From Falsiroseomonas stagni DSM 19981 (GTDB lineage Bacteria; Pseudomonadota; Alphaproteobacteria; Acetobacterales; Acetobacteraceae): a stretch of DNA of 64,000 nt. Positions within the stretch are counted from its first letter, which is position 1. Every line of letters starts with the position of its first letter. The position numbers were made by a program, and so were the translations under genes. The notes beneath the pieces are model-generated. The model was not told the DNA's origin, made no database searches, and saw nothing but the letters and a program-made list of their open reading frames with translations. Location of the stretch: assembly GCF_900114315.1 (NCBI RefSeq), contig NZ_FOSQ01000002.1, positions 711,846 to 775,845 of the forward strand. The letters are read 5' to 3'. This document shows, piece by piece, positions 53,379-62,141 of this stretch.

Positions 53379-54842
53379 GTGACGATGCATTGGCGTCAGG
53401 CTGCCCCGGAGTTCCGCTTGACCTTCCTGCCCGTCATTTCCCTTGATCCTGCTGCATCGCAGCGGCGCATCCCCTATTCCCCGACATCACCACTGCTTCG
53501 ACCCTATGTCCCTCAGGCGAAGGCATTCCGCGCAGGCACCTCGACGCCACGCGACTTCCTCGAGGCGTGCATCGCCACGATGGAGCGCGATGAAAGCGCC
53601 GTTGCCGCCTTCGTGACGCATGATTTCGCCGCCGCGCGCCGGGCTGCCGACGCGTCGGCAGCGCGCTGGCGCGCGGGCGCGCCACTGTCCCCCGTCGATG
53701 GCATGCCCGTCGTCGTGAAGGACATGATCGAGACGATCGACCTGCCGACCCAGATGAACAATCCGATCTATGCGGGATGGGCGTCGCGCCGCGATGCGGC
53801 CGGCGTACATGCCCTGCGCCAGGGCGGTGCGATCATCCTGGGCAAGACCGTCACCACCGAGTTCGCCTGCGGCAATTCAGGGCCGACGCGCAATCCCTAT
53901 GACACCAGTCGAACGCCGGGCGGGTCTTCGTCAGGCTCCGCAGCGGCAGTTGGGGCGGGGATGGCCAGCATGGGGTTCGGGACACAGACCCATGCCTCCA
54001 CCATCCGTCCGGCGGGCTATTGCGGCGCCTACGCGTTGAAAGCAACGCATGGCGCCCTGCATGCAGGGGGCGTGACGCCACTGGCCGCAACGCTCGACCA
54101 CCTCGGGCTGATCGGCGCCAGCCTGGAGGATGTCTGGGCCGCAGCCATGGTGATTTCCCGCCTGGTCGGTGGAACGCCGCCGCACCCCGGCATCAGCGGA
54201 CCGATGGATGTGCCGCCGGCGCGCAAGCCCAGGTGCCTCGTCCGGCTGGCGACACTGGGATGGGAGGAGACGCCGGAGTCGTCCCGCCTTGCGTTCGAAG
54301 GCGCGGTCGCCGCCATCGCGGCATCGGGCGTCGAGATCATCGATGGCGGCAATGACGACGACGTCTCGGCGCTCGAGAGCGAATTGCGCGACATCGGCGA
54401 ATTCGCCAACGATCTGCTGGCCTGGGAAGCGCGCTGGCCGCTGGCGAGCTATCGGAATCATGGCGCCTCCATGGTCGGAAGCCGCATCCAGGATCTGCTT
54501 GCCCGGTCCGCCACCATGGATGCGGCGCGATACGCGCGGGCCGTGGCGGACCGCGAAGGTCTCCGTGCCCGCGTAGCCGCCTTGGCGACACGGGCGGATG
54601 GCTTCCTCATGCTCTGTTCCAGCGGCCCCGCCATCCAGGACCATGGCTTCACGGGTTCCCGGAACTACGCGCTGCCATGGACCCTGGTGGGCGGACCTGC
54701 CTTCGCCTTGCCGCTACTGTCGGCGGAAGACCTGCCGCTGGGCCTGCAACTGGCGGGCTTCGCGGATCGCGATTCCGATGCCTGTTCCATCGCCGCATGG
54801 CTGCGGGACACGCTGCTTTCCAAGGACGGAGGAGAAGCCTGA
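53379..54842 (+). CDS. Amidase signature family hydrolase
   Basis: A 487-residue amidase with triad elements Lys in VVVKDMIETIDLPTQ, GGSSSGSAAAVGAG and the nucleophile block GTQTHASTIRPAGYCG. The nucleophile stretch reads QTHAST where tandem amidases upstream read QTSGS/QTGGS; the catalytic Ser is retained but the oxyanion neighbours differ. The N-terminal 50 residues are not typical, and ATG 53379 has a poor ribosome site, so the true start may be downstream at a non-ATG codon. TGATG overlap with the following Bug gene suggests uptake and hydrolysis of one amide. Confidence 0.82.
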   Translation: MTMHWRQAAPEFRLTFLPVISLDPAASQRRIPYSPTSPLLRPYVPQAKAFRAGTSTPRDFLEACIATMERDESAVAAFVTHDFAAARRAADASAARWRAGAPLSPVDGMPVVVKDMIETIDLPTQMNNPIYAGWASRRDAAGVHALRQGGAIILGKTVTTEFACGNSGPTRNPYDTSRTPGGSSSGSAAAVGAGMASMGFGTQTHASTIRPAGYCGAYALKATHGALHAGGVTPLAATLDHLGLIGASLEDVWAAAMVISRLVGGTPPHPGISGPMDVPPARKPRCLVRLATLGWEETPESSRLAFEGAVAAIAASGVEIIDGGNDDDVSALESELRDIGEFANDLLAWEARWPLASYRNHGASMVGSRIQDLLARSATMDAARYARAVADREGLRARVAALATRADGFLMLCSSGPAIQDHGFTGSRNYALPWTLVGGPAFALPLLSAEDLPLGLQLAGFADRDSDACSIAAWLRDTLLSKDGGEA

Positions 54843-55804
54843 TGCTTCGTCGTACCCTGCTGGCCACGGTGCCAGCGCTGCTGGCAGCGCCCGCTCTGGC
54901 GCAGCCCGGCTTCCCCAGTCGTCCCATCCGCTTCATCGTCGGCTTTCCGCCGGGCGGCACCACCGATCTGGCGGCCCGGCTGATGGCGCCGAAGATGCAG
55001 GCAGTGCTGGGCCAACCTGTCGTGGTGGAGAACCGCACGGGGGCCCACGGCAACATCGCCTCGGACTTCGTCGTGCGGTCCGCGCCGGATGGGCATACGA
55101 TCCTGATGGGCACGATCGGTGGCCTGGCGATCAATCAGACGCTCTACGGCAACCTGACCTTCGATCCGCAGCTTGACCTCCAACCGATCACGCGGGTCGG
55201 CATGATCGTGAACGTGCTGGCCGTGCCAGCGGATCGGCCGTGGCGGAGCGTCGAGGAGTATGTGGCGGCAGGAAAGCGGGATCCGCTGACCTTCGGATCA
55301 TCTGGTGCCGGCGGCGCCGGACATCTGGCGGGGGAGCAATTGAACCTCCTGGCCGGGCTGCGGAACATCCACGTGCCTTATCGCGGCGGAGCGCCCCTGA
55401 TCACTGACCTCATGACCGGCAAGATCGACAGCGCATTCACGCCCTCTTCCGGCGCTGGACCGCAGGCCGAGGCAGGGCGGCTCAAGATGCTGGCCGTGAC
55501 AAGCAAGGCGCGGAGCCCCTTGCTGCCGACCCTGCCGGCAATCGCCGAGACGCCGGGCCTCGCGGATTTTGACATGGTGGACTGGAGCGCCATGGTGGGG
55601 CCGCGCAACCTGCCCGCCCCGATCGTCCAGGCCCTGCATCATGCCGCGACGACCGCTTTGCTGGACCCCGAGGTCCTGGCTGCCTTCGCGCTGCGGCAGA
55701 TCGAGGCGACGCCTTCGACGCCTGAGGAATGCGCTGCCTTCATCCGAGCGGAAACAACGAAATGGACCCCGATCGTCCGGGCGTCGGGTGCCAGGCCGGA
55801 CTGA
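54842..55804 (+). CDS. Bug/TctC-family binding protein (amidase-linked)
   Basis: A 320-residue secreted binding protein: LRRTLLATVPALLAAPALAQ signal, GTTDLAARLMAPKMQ, ENRTGAHGNIASD and the motif IHVPYRGGAP. GGAGGAG precedes ATG 54842, which overlaps the amidase stop. It probably binds the amide or acid processed by the amidase. No TctAB permease is nearby. Confidence 0.92.
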   Translation: MLRRTLLATVPALLAAPALAQPGFPSRPIRFIVGFPPGGTTDLAARLMAPKMQAVLGQPVVVENRTGAHGNIASDFVVRSAPDGHTILMGTIGGLAINQTLYGNLTFDPQLDLQPITRVGMIVNVLAVPADRPWRSVEEYVAAGKRDPLTFGSSGAGGAGHLAGEQLNLLAGLRNIHVPYRGGAPLITDLMTGKIDSAFTPSSGAGPQAEAGRLKMLAVTSKARSPLLPTLPAIAETPGLADFDMVDWSAMVGPRNLPAPIVQALHHAATTALLDPEVLAAFALRQIEATPSTPEECAAFIRAETTKWTPIVRASGARPD

Positions 55805-55835
55805 GAGCATGCGGGGAATGCAGAAAAAACGCGCG

Positions 55836-55852
55836 AGGGGCGCAACGCCCCT
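55836..55852 (+). terminator. Short GC hairpin after the Bug gene
   Basis: AGGGGCG (55836-55842), CAA, CGCCCCT (55846-55852), 32 nt after the Bug stop. It is followed by only two T residues, so a weak terminator; its right arm touches the -35 of the candidate sRNA promoter and could equally be a control site. Confidence 0.35.
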
Positions 55853-55881
55853 TGCACGTCAACGATACTGTCCCTTATTGT
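55852..55881 (+). promoter_or_regulatory. Promoter of the candidate small RNA
   Basis: TTGCAC (55852-55857), 18-nt spacer, TATTGT (55876-55881), predicting transcription from about 55888. It lies in a non-coding gap, just ahead of a hairpin-plus-terminator module. Confidence 0.55.
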
Positions 55882-55887
55882 GCACCG

Positions 55888-55968
55888 CAGCAGCGCGTTA
55901 GCGCGCTGTCTTTCTTGGACGTTTCCTCCCTAAACTCGGCGGTGCCGCAAGGCACCGCCTTTTCTTTT
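55888..55968 (+). ncRNA. Candidate trans-acting small RNA with anti-Shine-Dalgarno stretch
   Basis: About 80 nt between a promoter and a perfect intrinsic terminator. Hairpin 1: CAGCGCG (55891-55897), TTAG, CGCGCTG (55902-55908). A single-stranded linker contains TTTCCTCCC (55922-55930), complementary to purine-rich ribosome sites. Hairpin 2 is the terminator. This 5' hairpin / CCUCC loop or linker / terminator layout is the common plan of alphaproteobacterial anti-SD sRNAs. No open frame with a ribosome site covers it. The family cannot be assigned without a covariance search. Confidence 0.55.
55938..55968 (+). terminator. Perfect rho-independent terminator
   Basis: GGCGGTGCC (55938-55946), GCAA tetraloop (GNRA type), GGCACCGCC (55951-55959), then TTTTCTTTT (55960-55968). 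A 9-bp perfect stem with a T-tract is the clearest intrinsic terminator in the window. It is 134 nt after the Bug stop and so ends a separate short transcript rather than the Bug mRNA directly. Confidence 0.9.
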
Positions 55969-56035
55969 GCCGCCGGGAGGCGCTCAGCCCCTAGACCGTG
56001 CCACGCCGCCTTAGCGCGGTAAAGCATGAATGCGT

Positions 56036-56110
56036 ACCCCGTGATCCGTGGCCCCATGCTTGACGCCACGGGGTCCTCAAGGGACCCATGGCGCCTCGGG
56101 CAATGGCCCG
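56036..56110 (+). promoter_or_regulatory. Foldable leader with mutually exclusive hairpins before the molybdoenzyme gene
   Basis: Four helices can be drawn. A: ACCCCGTG (56036-56043) with CACGGGGT (56067-56074). B: CCGTGGC (56046-56052) with GCCACGG (56065-56071). C: GGGTCC (56071-56076) with GGACCC (56082-56087). D: CGGGC (56097-56101) with GCCCG (56106-56110). A, B and C share 56067-56076 and exclude one another. The ribosome site AGGGAG and ATG 56131 follow. This could be an attenuator or riboswitch-like leader, unless translation begins at ATG 56026, in which case it is coding. Confidence 0.35.
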
Positions 56111-56130
56111 CCAGCGCAGGGAGCGAAGCG

Positions 56131-58422
56131 ATGGCCATCCTCACTGTCACGCATTGGGGCGCCTATGAGGTCGAGATGGCCGGCGGGGAGGCCGTGGCGC
56201 TTCACCCCTTCCGGGACGACCCGGACCCCTCCCCGATCGGGCTTCACATGCTGGCGCCGGAACTGGACCGTTTGCGCATTCGGCGACCGGCGATCCGGAG
56301 AGGATGGCTGGAAGGGCGCGCGAGAACCGGCAGGGGGCGCGAGCCCTTCGTGGAGGTCTCCTGGGACCAGGCACTCGACCTGGCTGCCGCTGAACTGCGG
56401 CGCGTGATCGGCGCCCATGGCAATCGTGCGATCTTTGGCGGTTCCTACGGCTGGTCCAGCGCTGGCCGCTTCCACCATGCCCAGAGCCAGGTGCACCGCT
56501 TCCTCAACAGCATTGGCGGCTACGTCCGCAGCACGGACAGCTACAGCCTGGGCGCCGCCCGCGTGCTGATGCCGCATATCGTAGCGCCGATGGATGAGTT
56601 GATGGCGCGGCACACGGCCTGGACGGTGCTGGAACAGCACACGCGCCTGTTCGTGACCTTCGGCGGCGTGCCGGCGAAGAACGCCCAGATCAGCCAGGGT
56701 GGCGCGATCGAACACCGTGTTCCCGGCGGGCTGCGGCGCATGGCGCAGGCGAGCTGCCGCTTCATCAACATCAGCCCCACGCGCGACGACCTCGAAACCG
56801 GTGCTGCCTTTGAGTGGCTGCCGATCCGCCCGAACACCGATACGGCGCTCATGCTCGCGCTGTGCTGGGTACTGCAGGCCGAACGCCTGCACGACGAGGC
56901 ATTCCTGGCCAGGCACTGCGTCGGCTTCGACCGGTTCCTGCCCTACCTGACCGGCGCGGCTGACGGACAGCCCAAGACCCCGGCCTGGGCGGCCCCCATC
57001 ACAGGCATCCCGGGCGAGCGCATCGAAGCACTGGCCCGGGAGATGGCGGCGGCGCGCACCATGCTGAACATCGCCTGGTCACTGCAGCGGGCGCACCATG
57101 GCGAACAGCCCTTCTGGGCCCTGGTCACGCTGGCTGCCATGCTGGGCCAGGTCGGGCTTCCTGGTGGCGGCTTCGGGCTCGGCTACGGCGCGACCAACCT
57201 GATGGGTAGTCCGAATGCCCGGTTCAGCGGGCCGACGCTGCCGCAGGGCCACAACCCCGTTCGCGACTTCATCCCGGTGGCCCGGATCGCGGACATGCTG
57301 CTGAACCCGGGCGCCCCCTTCACCTACAACGGGGGAACCCATGCCTATCCCGACATTCGTCTTGTGTACTGGGCCGGCGGCAACCCCTTCCACCATCACC
57401 AAGACCTGAACCGGCTGATGCGGGCGTGGGAGGCTCCGGAAACCGTCGTGGTGAACGAGCAGTACTGGACGCCTGCGGCCCGGATGGCCGACATCGTTCT
57501 TCCCGCGACGACGACGCTGGAACGGGAAGATATCGGCTACGCGAATCGTGAGAGCCACATCATCCACATGCCCGCGGTGAAGCGCCCGGCCGGCGAGGCG
57601 CGCGACGACTATGTCATCTTTGCGGAGCTATCGGCACGGCTCGGCGTCGCCTCACGATTCACGGAAGGTCGCGATGCCGCAGCGTGGCTGCGGCATCTCT
57701 ATGAGGAGAGCCGCCAGCGCGCAGCCAAGGCAGGCGTGCCGTTACCGGATTGGGATGGGCTACGCCAGGCAGGTCTGGCCTCGATCGCCGTCCCCGCCGC
57801 CGCGCCCATCTTCCTGTCCGAAATCCGCGAGGACCCGGAGACCCATGCGCTTCCGACGCCGTCGGGCAGGATCGAGATCTTCAGCGAGACCATTGCCGGC
57901 TTCGGCATACCCGACTGCCCCGGCCACGCGGTCTGGCGCGCGCCGGCCGAATGGCTGGGAGCGTCGGACACCACGCGGCATCCGCTGCACCTTCTGTCGG
58001 ACCAGCCAACGACGCGGCTGCATAGCCAGCTCGATGCCAGCCCGCTGAGCGTGGCGGACAAGGTTGCGGGGCGTGCGCCGATCTGCCTGCATCCGAAGGA
58101 TGCCGAGGCACGCGGGCTTGTGGACGGTCAGGTGGTCCGTGTCTTCAATGACCGAGGCGCCTGCCTGGCGGGGCTGCGCGTGACGGATGCGATGATGCCG
58201 GGCGTCGCCAGGCTCTCGACTGGCGCCTGGTTCGACCCGGCCCTGGATGACCGCGGCCTGGAGCGCCATGGCAATCCGAATGTCCTGACGCTGGATATCG
58301 GCGCCTCGGGCCTCTCCCAGGGCTGCATCGCGCAGACCTGCCTCGTGGAAGTGGAAGCAGCCCCTGCTGATCCGCCCGCCATGCGGGCGCACGACCTGCC
58401 TGTGCTGCTGCCGATGCAGTGA
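56131..58422 (+). CDS. Molybdopterin oxidoreductase, BisC/TorZ (DMSO reductase) type
   Basis: A 763-residue molybdoenzyme without an N-terminal Fe-S cysteine cluster or signal peptide, starting LTVTHWGAYEVEMAGGEA like biotin sulfoxide reductase. GGSYGWSSAGRFHHAQ is at about 102-117; the Mo-ligand Ser is probably Ser139 in DSYSLGAARVLMPH. Cofactor-binding C-terminus contains RLHSQLDASPLS. It reduces S- or N-oxides using bis-MGD in the cytoplasm. ATG 56131 has AGGGAG upstream; the frame is open from 56026. Confidence 0.88.
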   Translation: MAILTVTHWGAYEVEMAGGEAVALHPFRDDPDPSPIGLHMLAPELDRLRIRRPAIRRGWLEGRARTGRGREPFVEVSWDQALDLAAAELRRVIGAHGNRAIFGGSYGWSSAGRFHHAQSQVHRFLNSIGGYVRSTDSYSLGAARVLMPHIVAPMDELMARHTAWTVLEQHTRLFVTFGGVPAKNAQISQGGAIEHRVPGGLRRMAQASCRFINISPTRDDLETGAAFEWLPIRPNTDTALMLALCWVLQAERLHDEAFLARHCVGFDRFLPYLTGAADGQPKTPAWAAPITGIPGERIEALAREMAAARTMLNIAWSLQRAHHGEQPFWALVTLAAMLGQVGLPGGGFGLGYGATNLMGSPNARFSGPTLPQGHNPVRDFIPVARIADMLLNPGAPFTYNGGTHAYPDIRLVYWAGGNPFHHHQDLNRLMRAWEAPETVVVNEQYWTPAARMADIVLPATTTLEREDIGYANRESHIIHMPAVKRPAGEARDDYVIFAELSARLGVASRFTEGRDAAAWLRHLYEESRQRAAKAGVPLPDWDGLRQAGLASIAVPAAAPIFLSEIREDPETHALPTPSGRIEIFSETIAGFGIPDCPGHAVWRAPAEWLGASDTTRHPLHLLSDQPTTRLHSQLDASPLSVADKVAGRAPICLHPKDAEARGLVDGQVVRVFNDRGACLAGLRVTDAMMPGVARLSTGAWFDPALDDRGLERHGNPNVLTLDIGASGLSQGCIAQTCLVEVEAAPADPPAMRAHDLPVLLPMQ

Positions 58423-58473
58423 CCAGCAGCCATCGTTGTTGCACCGCGACGGGATAGGGCACATGTCTCGCCC

Positions 58474-61086
58474 ATGCCCCCTTCGCCCGAGCGTCAGCCT
58501 GTAGCCCCCGAGATCAGTGCGGGACGCATTTCCACCCTGCTGTCGCGCGCGAATACGCCGCCGCAACGCGGCGAAGCGCGCCTCGTGGCGGCGATGCTCG
58601 CAGAGGTTGGGGCGCTGGAGCCAACGCTGGAGGAAGCGTCCTCGGCATTGCTGAAGCTGCGGGCGAATGGGGGCATCCCACCCTCCCTTCCCGCGCTTTC
58701 GCCTGAGACGGTCGCAGCAGTGGAGCAGATTGTCGCCGCCATCGGGATGACTGCATCGCCAGCGGAGACGGTGTTGCTGGCTCGACGCTTCGACGCCCAG
58801 CCGCCCCCCACCCCGACCACTCTGGCGAAGGCACTGCAGGCACTCCGGCGTCCGGCACTGCGAGCTGGCTTGGCAGCCGTGATGGCGGAGAATCCGCTGC
58901 TGCCGGCCCGCAAGACGGATGTGGAAGCCGCGTTGGAGAATCTCACGGAGGCGGGGACGAGCCCAGAGGCGCTGCTCGCCGCGCTCCGCGGCGCCATGCA
59001 CCGGCGCCTCAAGGGGGCCGGATCGGCCGAGGCCGCCGCGATCACCGCCGCGGAGGATTTGGCGACCCTCCTGGGCAAGCCGGAAGCACCGCTGGAGGGC
59101 GTCGCGGCCTGCGCGCGCCTTGCTGCGGAGACCTTCGGGCTGGACCCTGCGGCCGAGGCAACCTTTGTCGACAGGACAGTGGAAGCGGAACGCGCACGTC
59201 GAAAGGCGCTGCGCGATGCCGCCACAGCCGCCCGCCAGGCCCGGGCGGAAGCGGATCGCCAACAACGGGAGTGGGAAGCGAGCCTGGTAACGCGGGACGC
59301 CATCGCACCCCTGCTGGGCTGTTCAGCGGCGGAGGCGGAAGCCTGGATTCGCGCAAGACGCATCCCGGTCGCCCGCCGCCTGGCGATGAGCCGCGGCGGC
59401 CGCGCGGAAGTGCTGCAATTCGATCCCGCCGTCCTCGCCGCACTCCGCGCCCAGGTCCCGGATTGGCGGCAGGACAGGGACTCCCAAAGCCGTGCGACAC
59501 CAGGCGCTCGCGCGGCAGTCGCGGAGGAAGCGCCAAGCCGCGTGGACAACGCCACGCTGGCGGAAGCGGCGGCCATGGATCGCTTCGTCAGCCACTTCAC
59601 GACGGCGCGCGCCCTCGATCGCCGGATCACTTTGATCACCGGCCCCACCAATTCCGGCAAGAGCCACCAGGCACTTGATCGGCTGGCCAAGGCTGAGAGC
59701 GGGATTGCACTCGCCCCGCTTCGGTTGCTGGCCCACGAGTTCCGCGAGGCCCTGGCCGCGCGCGGGATCCACGCCAGCCTCGTCACCGGGGAGGAACGAG
59801 ACCCGGTGCCCGGCAGCCGCTTCACGGCCGCGACAGTGGAGATGTGCCCCTTCAACACGCCGGTCGATGTAGCGATCATCGACGAGGCACAGTTACTGAC
59901 CGACCCGGACCGTGGCCATGCCTGGACCGCCGCCATCATGGGCGTCCCAGCCCGCGAAGTCGTCGTTCTGGGATCGCCGGACTGCATCCCGCTCGTCCGG
60001 CGGATTGCGACGCTGACGGATGAGCCGGTCGAGGAAATCACGCTGGAGCGCAAATCGCCCCTGCGGGCCGCTGATGAGCCCGTGGCGCTCGGCGACCTGC
60101 AGAAGGGCGATGCGCTCATCGCGTTCTCTCGGCGCGATGTCCTGGAACTGCGCAGCGAATTGCAGCGTCGCAACCGCCGCGTCGCCACGATCTACGGGGC
60201 ACTGAGCCCCGAAGTGAGGCGTGCCGAAGCAAGGCGGTTCCGGGAGACGGGGGAGGCCGATATCCTGATCGCCACCGATGCCATCGGGCTCGGGCTCAAC
60301 CTGCCCATCTCCCGCATCGTCTTCTCGACGCTGGAGAAATGGGACGGCACGGCGCGCCGGGCGCTCAACGCCTCGGAAGTCCGGCAGATCGGTGGCCGGG
60401 CGGGGCGCTTCGGCCATCATGAGGAGGGCATCGTCGCCGTGCTCGTCGGCGCGGGCCGTCCGGCGGCCATCAAGCTGGCACTCGGCACCGTGCCCGTCGC
60501 GCCGGCGGATCTGCGACCGCGTGTGGCGCCGGACCTGGCGATCGTCACCACGGTGGCGCGGGAGATGGGGACGACGTCACTCTACGCCACGCTGACGCGC
60601 TTGCAGAGAGCCGTGTTGCGGCCGGACGATCCGTCCTATCGCCTGGCCGACATCTCCGCGCAGATAACCATCGCCGCCGAGATCGACAAGCTCGACCTTC
60701 CGCTTGCAACACGCTGGACCTACGCACTGTGTCCCGTCGATTCGCGGGACTATGGGATCGAGCGGTTGGCCCGATGGGCACTTGATCATGCGCGGGGCCA
60801 CAAGGTGCGGCCACCCGAAGCAGGCCCCCTCCCCCGGCCCGACACGGCCGGCCCCCTCGAACTCGAACGGGCCGAGAAAACCTATAAGCGCCTGGTCGCC
60901 TGGCGTTGGCTGTCCATGCGCTTCCCCGACATCTACGTCGCCGCCGACGCGGCGGCGCGTGAGAGCAACCGCGTGAATGACTGGATCGAGGCGGTGTTGG
61001 CGAGCCACCCCGCGCGCGGCGGGCGGCACGCACCAGAACGCCCGGACCCCAAGGCTCGGCGACGAGCACCGCCTGCGCGGCGGTAG
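58474..61086 (+). CDS. Suv3-like superfamily 2 RNA helicase with a large N-terminal region
   Basis: An 870-residue protein. The C-terminal half is a Suv3/MGM101-type helicase: motif I GPTNSGKSH (about 390-398), DEAQ box (470-473), ATDAIGLGLNLP, and QIGGRAGRFG near 638. The first 380 residues are Ala-rich helices unlike known Suv3, with an excisionase/MerR-like segment around 271-330 (RDAIAPLLGCSAAEAEAWIR). Suv3 unwinds RNA for degradosome-like turnover. The N-terminal domain may target a specific partner or nucleic acid. It follows the molybdoenzyme by 51 nt. Confidence 0.85.
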   Translation: MPPSPERQPVAPEISAGRISTLLSRANTPPQRGEARLVAAMLAEVGALEPTLEEASSALLKLRANGGIPPSLPALSPETVAAVEQIVAAIGMTASPAETVLLARRFDAQPPPTPTTLAKALQALRRPALRAGLAAVMAENPLLPARKTDVEAALENLTEAGTSPEALLAALRGAMHRRLKGAGSAEAAAITAAEDLATLLGKPEAPLEGVAACARLAAETFGLDPAAEATFVDRTVEAERARRKALRDAATAARQARAEADRQQREWEASLVTRDAIAPLLGCSAAEAEAWIRARRIPVARRLAMSRGGRAEVLQFDPAVLAALRAQVPDWRQDRDSQSRATPGARAAVAEEAPSRVDNATLAEAAAMDRFVSHFTTARALDRRITLITGPTNSGKSHQALDRLAKAESGIALAPLRLLAHEFREALAARGIHASLVTGEERDPVPGSRFTAATVEMCPFNTPVDVAIIDEAQLLTDPDRGHAWTAAIMGVPAREVVVLGSPDCIPLVRRIATLTDEPVEEITLERKSPLRAADEPVALGDLQKGDALIAFSRRDVLELRSELQRRNRRVATIYGALSPEVRRAEARRFRETGEADILIATDAIGLGLNLPISRIVFSTLEKWDGTARRALNASEVRQIGGRAGRFGHHEEGIVAVLVGAGRPAAIKLALGTVPVAPADLRPRVAPDLAIVTTVAREMGTTSLYATLTRLQRAVLRPDDPSYRLADISAQITIAAEIDKLDLPLATRWTYALCPVDSRDYGIERLARWALDHARGHKVRPPEAGPLPRPDTAGPLELERAEKTYKRLVAWRWLSMRFPDIYVAADAAARESNRVNDWIEAVLASHPARGGRHAPERPDPKARRRAPPARR

Positions 61087-61096
61087 CAGCGCGCCG

Positions 61097-62071
61097 TCAG
61101 ATCCAGGGCTTCTGCCGCCACATCGCCCGGAAGCGGATATCGGCGTCGCGTAGATGGGCCACATAGGCGTCGCCGAGCATGATGCGCAGGGGCTGCTGGG
61201 TGCGCCGACACACCTCCAGGTACTCAGGATCTTTCGAGACTTTGTCGATGGCAGCCGTCAGCCGTGCAAGAATCGGCAACGGGATGCCACGGGGTCCGAC
61301 AAAGCCTCTCAGGCTGCCGATGGCGACGTCGATACCCTGTTCCCGGAACGTGGGCAGCGTCGGGTCAAGGCTCGAGCGTTCATCCGCCATCACCCCCAGC
61401 ATGCGGAAGGACTGGCTGGCGGTCATGACAAGCGCCTCGCCCAGATTGGCGGCGGCGCCGCGTACTTCGCGCTGTGCGACGGCAAGGACGCCTGGCGGCA
61501 AGGCGTTGTAGATGACGGGCGTGAGGCTGATACCCGCCGCCATCTCCAGCATGCGGACGCTCAGGAAGCTGGTTGATCCACGCGCCTGGGTCGCAATCGT
61601 GATCACCTCGGGTTCTCGTCGCGCCGCGGTGATGAGGTCCGCCAGGCTGGCGATGCCCGACTGGGCGTGGACGCCGATCACGGCCGGATCATCCACCAGG
61701 CTGGCGACGAAGGAAAAGCTGTCCAGCGACCAACGGGGACTGCGCTCGATCGGGATCGTGACCAGGCCCGGGGTATTGAGGATGCCGAAGGTGTAGCCAT
61801 CGGGCCTTGAATCCGCGACCGCGTTGATGCCGATCTCGCCGCCGGCACCTGGCCTGTTCTGCACGACAAATGGCTGCCCGAGTTCGCGTTCCAGGAACTG
61901 GCCCAGTGTCCGGGCCGTGATGTCGTTGCCGCCGCCGGCGCCGAAGGGGACGACGAGTGTAATGGGACGATCCGGCCAGTTCGGCTGAGCGTCCGCAATG
62001 GACGGCAGCGCGACGGCGGCGGCGCCGCCGGTCAGCAGGTGGCGGCGTGTCACGGCCCTGGGCAACCTCAT
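61097..62071 (-). CDS. Bug/TctC-family binding protein (divergent from OYE)
   Basis: A 324-residue secreted binding protein with an RAVTRRHLLTGGAAAVALPS twin-arginine-like leader, GGGNDITARTLGQFLE and QNRPGAGGEIGINAVAD. The usual HVPYRG motif is replaced by PVIYNALPP, so it is a divergent member. GAGGTGA precedes ATG 62071. It faces the old-yellow-enzyme gene across 173 nt that carry repeated operator-like dyads, suggesting joint regulation. Confidence 0.87.
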   Translation of the reverse strand: MRLPRAVTRRHLLTGGAAAVALPSIADAQPNWPDRPITLVVPFGAGGGNDITARTLGQFLERELGQPFVVQNRPGAGGEIGINAVADSRPDGYTFGILNTPGLVTIPIERSPRWSLDSFSFVASLVDDPAVIGVHAQSGIASLADLITAARREPEVITIATQARGSTSFLSVRMLEMAAGISLTPVIYNALPPGVLAVAQREVRGAAANLGEALVMTASQSFRMLGVMADERSSLDPTLPTFREQGIDVAIGSLRGFVGPRGIPLPILARLTAAIDKVSKDPEYLEVCRRTQQPLRIMLGDAYVAHLRDADIRFRAMWRQKPWI

Positions 62072-62141
62072 CGTCTCACCTCTCATGCAACCAGGGTGCA
62101 ACCTTCCCGCGCCTGCAGTGTGAACGCCAGGGGTGGCGATG

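Noticed and set aside
55729..56022. 97-codon frame covering the candidate sRNA
   Set aside because: It runs through a promoter and a perfect intrinsic terminator, starts inside the Bug gene in another frame, and has no ribosome site.
56026..56130. N-terminal extension of the BisC-type enzyme from ATG 56026
   Set aside because: The extra 35 residues do not resemble family N-termini; AGGGAG ahead of ATG 56131 and the match to the BisC start favour the shorter form.
58494..60188. 564-codon frame on the minus strand within the Suv3-like gene
   Set aside because: Ser/Ala/Arg-rich shadow of the helicase frame produced by high GC content.
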